A stretch of DNA of 64,000 nucleotides. Origin: an uncultured Flavobacteriales bacterium. GTDB taxonomy: Bacteria > Bacteroidota > Bacteroidia > Flavobacteriales > Crocinitomicaceae. The position numbers were made by a program, and so were the translations under genes. This document shows, in pieces, positions 58,772-64,000 of this stretch. The notes beneath the pieces are model-generated. The model searched no databases and was not told where the DNA came from. It was given only the letters and a program-made list of their open reading frames with translations. The stretch lies in assembly GCA_946482515.1 (NCBI GenBank), contig CAMLRS010000008.1, positions 62,001 to 126,000 of the forward strand, given 5' to 3'. How positions within the stretch are numbered: position 1 is the stretch's first letter; each line of letters opens with the position of its first letter.

Positions 58772-59338
58772 TTATTCGTTGATCCAGTTGGCAATCATTG
58801 CGCGGCCATGTGGTGTTAAAATCGATTCGGGATGGAATTGGACGCCGCTTGTAGGGTGGCTTTCATGACGCAGTGCCATGATCGTTCCATCCGCTGTTTT
58901 TGCCGTTACCTGTAAGGTTTCGGGTAAAGCGTTTCCATCGACCTGCCAGCTGTGATAGCGACCAACTTCGATCTGTTCCGGCAGTCCGAGAAACAACTGT
59001 TCGGCCAGTGAAACAGCAATGCTGCTGGCTTTTCCATGAACCGGCTCCGGACAAGGAGTCAATTTTCCGCCGAAGACTTCAGCAATGGCCTGGTGACCGA
59101 GACAAACACCCAGCATTTTTTTTCGTCCGCTATAGGTACGGATCACGTCTTTTAAAGCGCCCGCTTCATCCGGAATGCCCGGACCGGGCGACAGTAAAAT
59201 GGCGTCGCAGCTGTCGAGTATGGAAAAATCCACGGCGTTGTTGCGCTGCACGATCACTTCTACACCCGGAAGCTCGCGCACGTAGCGCACTAGGTTGTAT
59301 ACGAACGAATCGAAATTGTCGATAACGGCTACTTTCAT
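58772..59338 (-). CDS. trpG: Anthranilate synthase glutamine amidotransferase subunit
   Basis: 188 residues of class I amidotransferase fold supplying ammonia to TrpE. LSPGPGIPDEAG holds the oxyanion strand, the catalytic Cys is in MLGVCLGHQAIAE near residue 80, and the His-Glu pair in SGVQFHPESILT near 170. Overlaps trpE by four bases. The same subunit can also serve PabB in some bacteria; no pab gene lies here. Confidence 0.96.
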   Translation of the reverse strand: MKVAVIDNFDSFVYNLVRYVRELPGVEVIVQRNNAVDFSILDSCDAILLSPGPGIPDEAGALKDVIRTYSGRKKMLGVCLGHQAIAEVFGGKLTPCPEPVHGKASSIAVSLAEQLFLGLPEQIEVGRYHSWQVDGNALPETLQVTAKTADGTIMALRHESHPTSGVQFHPESILTPHGRAMIANWINE

Positions 59339-60720
59339 ACCAATTGAGGTTTTACGGCCGCTGCGTGAATGGCTTTGCGCACAGCTCCAAGTTTATTACT
59401 GACTTCCTGTAATTCGTTCTCCGGAACTGAATCCAGCACCACACCGGCACCGGCGCGGTAATGCAATACGTTGTTATGACTGAGCAGGCTGCGGATCACG
59501 ATCGCGAAATTCATCGAGCCGTCGGCACCCAAAAAGCCCACTGCGCCACCGTAGTAATCACGGGTATTGCCTTCGAGGTCTCGGATGAGCTCCAGCGCGC
59601 GGTATTTTGGCGTTCCTGAAAGCGTCCCGGCAGGAAACGTTCCCGAGAACAATTGCAGCGGATGGGTGTTATCGAGCTCGCCCGATACTTTCGAAACGAG
59701 GTGGATGACGTGGCTGAACTGCTGAATTTCCTTGTACGATTCGATGGCAACGGAAGTGCAGTACTTACTCAGATCGTTGCGCGCCAGATCGACCAGCATC
59801 GTGTGCTCGGCATTTTCCTTCTCATCGTTGATCAGGTGATTCGTAAGCTCGCGGTCCAGTTCTTCGTCGCCGGTTTTGCGAACCGTTCCCGCAATCGGGT
59901 GAATGGATGCTTTGCCTTTCTTTAGCTGGATCTGCGTTTCCGGAGAAGAACCCATCAGGCGGTACGATTCCATGTCGATGTAGAACAAATACGGAGACGG
60001 GTTCAAACGACGCAACTGGCGGTAAACCTGGAAATCGTCGCCGAAAAACGGTTGGGAAAACGGTCTTGAAACGACTAGTTGGAATACATCGCCGCGCAAA
60101 ATGTGCTGTTTGGATTTTTCGACCATGGAACAGAAACCGGCCTCCGAAACTGGCGTTGTTTCTTCCTTTTCGACGGTAAAAGGCAATTCGGCAAATGGTT
60201 TTTTCCGCAGGATGGCTTCGCTGTCGAGCTCTTCTTCAATCGGCGAAACGTCGTTTCGGATGATCGTTCCCGTATCGTGGAAATGATCCAGCACGATGAG
60301 GTATTTGTAAAGGATCAGGTGCGCTTTGGGGATTGCCGGCATCGAATCCTGAAGCGGTGCAATGCCTTCCTCCATGTGCGCATACTCAAAGCTGAAGTAG
60401 GAAAGAAAGCCGTTGTAGGTAACTGGCTGAACGAAATCAAACGATTCGGTTAGCTCGATCAGCTGCCGCGTCACGGTTTCAGGACGTTCGATCGGCAAAA
60501 CGATTTCACCATCCGGTTGCGAAATGGTAATAACTCCATCGCTTACAACGATTTCAACCAGCGGGTCGAAGCCGATAATCGAAGTGCTGTCAGCCCGGGA
60601 ATGATAATCATTGCTTTCCAGCAGGCAAGGTTTCCGGTGGTGGTGACGCAGGCTCATGTACAAACCTGTTGCCGTGTACAGGTCGGAATTGAAATGCTGC
60701 GTTTGCGTATAAATAGTCAT
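59335..60720 (-). CDS. trpE: Anthranilate synthase component I
   Basis: Converts chorismate to anthranilate with TrpG; first committed step of tryptophan synthesis and usually feedback-inhibited. 461 residues. LLESNDYHSRADSTSIIGFDP near the start resembles the LLES feedback site of TrpE. Catalytic blocks include GDVFQLVVSRPFSQPF, PSPYLFYIDMESYRLMGSSPE, HPIAGTVRKTGDEELDRELTNHL, and FPAGTLSGTPKYRALELI. First gene of trpEGDCFBA, preceded by the attenuator at 60740-60863. Confidence 0.97.
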   Translation of the reverse strand: MTIYTQTQHFNSDLYTATGLYMSLRHHHRKPCLLESNDYHSRADSTSIIGFDPLVEIVVSDGVITISQPDGEIVLPIERPETVTRQLIELTESFDFVQPVTYNGFLSYFSFEYAHMEEGIAPLQDSMPAIPKAHLILYKYLIVLDHFHDTGTIIRNDVSPIEEELDSEAILRKKPFAELPFTVEKEETTPVSEAGFCSMVEKSKQHILRGDVFQLVVSRPFSQPFFGDDFQVYRQLRRLNPSPYLFYIDMESYRLMGSSPETQIQLKKGKASIHPIAGTVRKTGDEELDRELTNHLINDEKENAEHTMLVDLARNDLSKYCTSVAIESYKEIQQFSHVIHLVSKVSGELDNTHPLQLFSGTFPAGTLSGTPKYRALELIRDLEGNTRDYYGGAVGFLGADGSMNFAIVIRSLLSHNNVLHYRAGAGVVLDSVPENELQEVSNKLGAVRKAIHAAAVKPQLV

Positions 60721-60739
60721 GTTTCAAAAAAAACTGGTC

Positions 60740-60770
60740 AAAAAAAAGGGCTTGTCGTTGTGACAAGCCC
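60740..60770 (-). terminator. trp attenuator terminator
   Basis: Minus strand GGGCTTGTC loop GACAAGCCC followed by a run of T, between the leader peptide and trpE. Segment 60811-60800 (GTGAC...CCC) can pair instead with the 5' arm (GGG...GTCAC, 60770-60760), making an antiterminator. Confidence 0.9.
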
Positions 60771-60803
60771 GTTCAAATCATTGGTAAACTATATAACAAG
60801 GGG

Positions 60804-60863
60804 TCAGTCACTCAGAGTTGAGCACTGCCACCAGATTGCGATTGTATTCATGCGTTGAATCAT
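60804..60863 (-). CDS. trpL: trp leader peptide with tandem Trp codons
   Basis: A 19-residue frame, MIQRMNTIAIWWQCSTLSD, with TGG TGG at 60833-60828. The -7 box TAGGTTTG lies four bases before the first ATG, so this ORF is likely leaderless; a second ATG four codons on (60851) could also serve. Straight after the Trp codons is a hairpin CAGTGCTCA/TGAGTGACTG (60827-60819 with 60814-60805) that overlaps the end of the ORF. A ribosome waiting at the Trp codons would cover its 5' arm and free the 3' arm for the antiterminator. This is the logic of classical trp attenuation; conservation has not been tested. Confidence 0.8.
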   Translation of the reverse strand: MIQRMNTIAIWWQCSTLSD

Positions 60864-60867
60864 GCTG

Positions 60868-60898
60868 CAAACCTACGTCCCTGATTTGGATTATGCAA
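60868..60898 (-). promoter_or_regulatory. trp operon promoter
   Basis: Minus strand: TTGC (60898-60895), 19 bases, TAGGTTTG (60875-60868). The expected transcription start falls at about 60862, on the leader-peptide ATG. Confidence 0.7.
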
Positions 60899-60949
60899 GT
60901 AAAATGTGAAAAAAAAGTTTTCAGTTGAATTATTGGTGAAAAATATAAC

Positions 60950-60957
60950 TAATTTTG
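60950..60957 (+). promoter_or_regulatory. Candidate -7 box for the aroG-aroA pair
   Basis: TAATTTTG, exact match, about 95 bases before the ATG; a nearer alternative is TAAACTTG at 61041-61048 (one mismatch), which would give a nearly leaderless mRNA. Confidence 0.35.
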
Positions 60958-61052
60958 TCCAGCGAAAATCCATACTGACAAGGTTTCTCCGGCCTTCGAA
61001 AATCAAGAGCATGAGTAGCGACACTTCCCTTATTATCCCTTAAACTTGTAGT

Positions 61053-62138
61053 ATGATACGAGAAGAAAACAGACGACCGGTATTAATTGCCGGGCCGTGC
61101 AGCGCAGAAACAGAAGAGCAGGTGATGCAAACCGCACAGGAGCTGAAACAGTTCTGTAACATCGATATGCTGCGCGCCGGGATCTGGAAACCGCGTACGC
61201 GACCGGATTCGTTTGAAGGAGTAGGAGAAGAAGGCCTTTCATGGCTGGTGAATGCGGGAAAATACCTCGGCGTTCCGACCACTACGGAAGTAGCCAATGC
61301 CAAGCATGCTGAACAGGCACTGAAAGCCGGCGTGGACGTTTTGTGGATTGGCGCAAGAACGACCGTTAACCCGTTTGCCGTACAGGAAATAGCCGATGCG
61401 CTCAAAGGAACCAAAGTTCCGGTGATGGTCAAAAATCCGGTCAATCCCGATCTGGAATTGTGGATCGGTGCATTCGAGCGCTTCGAGAAAGCCGGTTTGA
61501 CTGAGCTGTCGGCCATTCACAGGGGATTTTCCGTATACAAACACCCGAAATACCGAAATGTGCCGAACTGGGAAATTCCCATCGCGTTACGCGAGCGTTT
61601 GCCACACATTCCGTTGATCTGCGATCCGAGCCATATTACCGGCAAGCGTGCCTTGCTGCAGGAAGTTTCGCAGAAAGCGATGGACCTGAACTTCGACGGC
61701 CTGATGATTGAATCGCACCGCGATCCGGATGCCGCCTGGTCGGATGCCGCGCAGCAGCTGACGCCAGAAAATCTCGCCAAGCTGATGAGCAACCTCGTAC
61801 TGCGTTCCCGGGAATTGAGCGATTCTGCCCAGGAAGGCCTGACGACACTGCGTGAAAAGATCAGTGTTCTCGATGACCGCCTGTTCGAAATCCTGACCAC
61901 ACGCATGCACATGAGCGAAGAAGTCGGAACCTTCAAGCGGAAGCACAACATTACCATTCTCCAGGAAGAGCACTGGCGGAAAGTCATCATGGGACGCCTC
62001 GAAAAAGCTGCCGATTACGGCCTCACGGAGAAATTCGTTCGTTCCGTTATGGATGCGATCCACCAGGAATCCATTCGACACCAGATACGCGTTATGAATC
62101 CTTCACTACAACAAAACGATCATGGAAAAAAGAGTTGA
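61053..62138 (+). CDS. Bifunctional DAHP synthase / chorismate mutase
   Basis: 361 residues. N-terminal domain (about 1-255) is a DAHP synthase of the KDO8P-synthase-like (beta) class: IAGPCSAET, KPRTRPDSFEG, PFAVQEIADAL, MVKNPVNPDLELWIGA, ICDPSHITGKR and ESHRDPDAAWSDA. A chorismate mutase AroQ-type helical domain follows (about 265-355: LREKISVLDDRLFEILTTRMHMSEEVGTFKRKHNI). Such fusions use the mutase part to sense or channel prephenate. Its stop lies 17 bases inside aroA, so the two are tightly coupled, and the pair is divergent from the trp operon. Confidence 0.95.
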   Translation: MIREENRRPVLIAGPCSAETEEQVMQTAQELKQFCNIDMLRAGIWKPRTRPDSFEGVGEEGLSWLVNAGKYLGVPTTTEVANAKHAEQALKAGVDVLWIGARTTVNPFAVQEIADALKGTKVPVMVKNPVNPDLELWIGAFERFEKAGLTELSAIHRGFSVYKHPKYRNVPNWEIPIALRERLPHIPLICDPSHITGKRALLQEVSQKAMDLNFDGLMIESHRDPDAAWSDAAQQLTPENLAKLMSNLVLRSRELSDSAQEGLTTLREKISVLDDRLFEILTTRMHMSEEVGTFKRKHNITILQEEHWRKVIMGRLEKAADYGLTEKFVRSVMDAIHQESIRHQIRVMNPSLQQNDHGKKS

Positions 62139-63384
62139 ACCGGCTCAGCGAAAAGGAACCATTCACATCCCGCCATCCAAAAGCGATGGTCAGCGCACCA
62201 CATTGGCTGCCGCATTGGCGCAGGGAACATCCGTTATTACCGGGTTGGGCGAGAGTGACGATGAGCTGGCTATGCTCCGGACCATCGATCGTTTAGGAGC
62301 CGTTGTCAGTAAAAATGCCGACGGAACGACCAGTATTACCGGTATCGCGCAATTTCCTTCCGAAGCAACACTGACCGCCGGTGAATCGGGACTGGGCATT
62401 CGACTTATGGCGATGGTATGTGCAGCGCATGTCGGAACCTATACCATTCACGGAGAAGGTTCGCTCGCAACCCGCCCGATGAATTTTTTTGAAGAAACAC
62501 TGCCCTTGTTCGGCGCTTCCTGTACAACTGAAAACGGTACGGTTCCCTTGCGCATTCAGGGCCCGATGATAGGTGGCACGGCTGAAGTCGACGGATCGCT
62601 CAGCTCTCAGTTTATTTCCGGTTTACTGATGGCCCTTCCGCTGGCAAAAGAAGCGAGCACGCTCATCGTTCCGCAGCTCAACAGCGGTCCTTATGTCGAA
62701 ATGACGCTGAAAACCCTGAAAGCATTCGGAATAGTAGTAGAAGACGAAGCGTTGCAGATGTTCACCATTCCTGGAAACCAGGTTTACAAACCGGCGACTT
62801 ATACCATCGATGCCGACTGGAGCTCTGCTTCGTGCTGGCTGGTTGCAGCTGCAATCGGTCACGATTTGAACCTGACCGGTTTACAAATGGACAGTTTACA
62901 GGCCGACAAAGCATTGTTGAATTTCTTATTGGCAGCCAATTGTCGCATCGAGCGCTCGGAACAAGGCATTCGCATCGACGGAACGGCGCGCAAGGCATTC
63001 GAAGGCGACGCAACAGATTGTCCGGATTTATTCCCCGCTTTGGCGACATTGGCCGCATTTTGTGACGGAAAATCCGTCATCAAGGGCACTTCACGACTCG
63101 TTCACAAGGAAAGCAATCGCGCGTTGGCGTTGCAGGCTGAATATGCGAAGCTGGGCGTGCGCATCGACCTGGAAGGTGACGAAATGATCGTCCACGGAAC
63201 CGGGCGCGTTGACGGCGGCGAAGTGGTTTCGCACCACGATCACCGGATTGCGATGTGCATGGCGATCGCCGGTCTTACTGCCGAAGGACCCGTTACGGTC
63301 GTCGGAGCCGAAGCCGTTAGCAAAAGCTACCCGACATTCTGGGAAGTACTGGAAAGTTTGCAGCAGCTCGCCCCAACGGCGTAA
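62122..63384 (+). CDS. aroA: 3-phosphoshikimate 1-carboxyvinyltransferase
   Basis: EPSP synthase, the sixth step of the shikimate pathway. 420 residues. The start PPSKSDGQRTTLAAALA matches the PSKSxxxR motif with a divergent tail; GESGLGIRLMAMVCAAH replaces the usual GNAGTAMRPL, DGSLSSQFISGLLMALP is typical, and the active-site DHR is in SHHDHRIAMCMAIAG near 385. The unusual glycine-rich motif (GESGLGIR instead of GNAGTAxR) could affect inhibitor sensitivity, but no conclusion can be drawn here. Starts 17 bases before the preceding gene's stop. Confidence 0.93.
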   Translation: MEKRVEPAQRKGTIHIPPSKSDGQRTTLAAALAQGTSVITGLGESDDELAMLRTIDRLGAVVSKNADGTTSITGIAQFPSEATLTAGESGLGIRLMAMVCAAHVGTYTIHGEGSLATRPMNFFEETLPLFGASCTTENGTVPLRIQGPMIGGTAEVDGSLSSQFISGLLMALPLAKEASTLIVPQLNSGPYVEMTLKTLKAFGIVVEDEALQMFTIPGNQVYKPATYTIDADWSSASCWLVAAAIGHDLNLTGLQMDSLQADKALLNFLLAANCRIERSEQGIRIDGTARKAFEGDATDCPDLFPALATLAAFCDGKSVIKGTSRLVHKESNRALALQAEYAKLGVRIDLEGDEMIVHGTGRVDGGEVVSHHDHRIAMCMAIAGLTAEGPVTVVGAEAVSKSYPTFWEVLESLQQLAPTA

Positions 63385-63441
63385 TAGTTTTATTCGTTTC
63401 TTTTCTCGAATGGTGGCACAACTCTTGTGTCAATTATTTCA

Positions 63442-63470
63442 GCTACCTGTTAGTAATTCAAACAGGTAGC
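63442..63470 (+). repeat. 10-pair perfect hairpin after aroA
   Basis: GCTACCTGTT/AACAGGTAGC with a nine-base loop, 57 bases past the aroA stop. No T-tract follows, so it is uncertain as a terminator. Confidence 0.55.
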
Positions 63471-63505
63471 ACCACTATTTATTAACCCTTTCATTGAATA
63501 GAAAC

Positions 63506-64000
63506 ATGAAAAAAACAGTTCTCAAAATCGGCTTTTTAGTAGCCGGGGCTTGCTTTATAAGTCCAATCTATGCGCAAACCGGTGAATCGATCCTTGAAGA
63601 TCCTTATATGCCTTTACAATGGTCGCATGAAAACAGCGGCTGGGTTCCCGTTTACAATTCATCCACCTTGTATTGTGGCACAATCGGGTTTGACCTTAAC
63701 ATTGAGGAAGCGTGGGATTATATGTCGAACCTGAACCTGAAAACCATTCCGGTAATACGTGTAGGGGTGTTGGATTCAGGATTGGACAAAACGCACCCGG
63801 ATCTGGATCAGGAACGACTGATAGCAGGCAAGAATTTTTCGGTTTCACCTTACAATTCCAACACAACAGACACTTATGGCCACGGTACGCATGTAACCGG
63901 TGCAATCATGGCAACAGCTTATAACGGCATTGGGATCGCAGGTGTTGACAGAACCTGTAAAGTAATGCCCATTAAAATAGAGCCGGCTTGTCCAAGATCA
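63506..64000 (+). CDS. Subtilisin-like (S8) protease, 3' end outside window
   Basis: The visible 165 residues are a signal peptide ending SPIYAQ, a short pro-like stretch, and the first part of a subtilase domain. The catalytic Asp is in IRVGVLDSGLDKTHPDL near residue 86 and the catalytic His in TYGHGTHVTGAIM near residue 127. The catalytic Ser is beyond base 64000. In this organism such proteases are commonly T9SS cargo, but no sorting domain can be seen in the part available. Confidence 0.9.
   Translation, partial: MKKTVLKIGFLVAGACFISPIYAQTGESILEDPYMPLQWSHENSGWVPVYNSSTLYCGTIGFDLNIEEAWDYMSNLNLKTIPVIRVGVLDSGLDKTHPDLDQERLIAGKNFSVSPYNSNTTDTYGHGTHVTGAIMATAYNGIGIAGVDRTCKVMPIKIEPACPRS

Noticed and set aside
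61011..61043. Ten-residue frame MSSDTSLIIP as an aromatic leader peptide for aroG
   Set aside because: No Trp, Tyr or Phe codons and no terminator hairpin before the aroG start.

Overview
This window looks like chromosome of a Bacteroidota member, most likely order Flavobacteriales (Crocinitomicaceae/Fluviicola-like, though the GC content looks near 47-50 %). The grounds are a complete type IX secretion/gliding core (porP/sprF, gldK, gldL, gldM, gldN, plus gldA elsewhere), proteins with T9SS signatures, and promoters of the Bacteroidota type: 16 exact TAnnTTTG -7 boxes sit just before good start codons. I found no rRNA or tRNA genes, insertion sequence, prophage or CRISPR array. Nearly everything is housekeeping DNA; the unusual material lies in the gaps and in one duplicated locus.

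Layout. 1-8 kb: a 2Fe-2S ferredoxin (cut by the window edge), groES-groEL, and a minus-strand operon miaB / sigma-54 activator / lptE / TPR-like protein / secG. 8-12.4 kb: topA, a small secreted protein, and an arginase-fold protein that has lost metal ligands. 12.6-22 kb: porP, gldK, gldL, gldM, gldN, then second copies in the order gldN2-gldM2. A degenerate scrap of a gldM 3' end lies between gldN and gldN2. 22-28 kb: ABC-F ATPase, DUF2797, clpP, clpX, a lipoprotein. 28-38.7 kb: trmB, kup, a glycosyltransferase, a PhoR/PhoB-like pair, truA, tyrS, a queuosine-precursor transporter, a 59-residue CxxC protein, gldA. 38.9-45.8 kb: a large T9SS cargo protein, a membrane-anchored AraC regulator, rsgA-dtd and three nucleotide-cleaning hydrolases, and a SUMF1-fold protein. 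45.9-53 kb: a phosphate block (pit, DUF47 regulator, OprP-like porin, PhoB-like regulator), a second OmpR-type regulator and tsaB. 53-64 kb: an Fsr-like MFS exporter, the complete trpEGDCFBA operon, and, divergent from it, a DAHP synthase-chorismate mutase fusion, aroA, and the start of a subtilisin-like protease.

Main discoveries. (1) Upstream of trpE is a textbook-style but apparently leaderless transcription attenuator: a 19-residue leader peptide with tandem Trp codons, a 1:2 hairpin directly after them, a candidate antiterminator and a strong terminator. (2) A vocabulary of short, quasi-periodic repeat words fills the gaps and is anchored at stop codons, often reading in sense from the gene's last codons; the same words, in the same order, form about 170 bp of in-frame coding sequence in the gene next to secG. 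(3) The gldM/gldN duplication keeps a fossil of its history, and the two gldM copies share 63 almost identical 5' bases before synonymous sites abruptly diverge. (4) Two promoter-plus-terminator units (before clpX and before an OmpR-type regulator) look like leader attenuators or small RNAs.

How it works together: the T9SS block builds the outer-membrane secretion/gliding machine that would export cargo such as the 38.9-kb gene product and perhaps the terminal protease. The phosphate block pairs an outer-membrane porin with an inner-membrane Pit carrier under PhoB/PhoR-like control. The aro and trp blocks cover entry to the shikimate pathway, EPSP synthesis, and chorismate to tryptophan. All functional names come from reading motifs and family knowledge; no database search was run.
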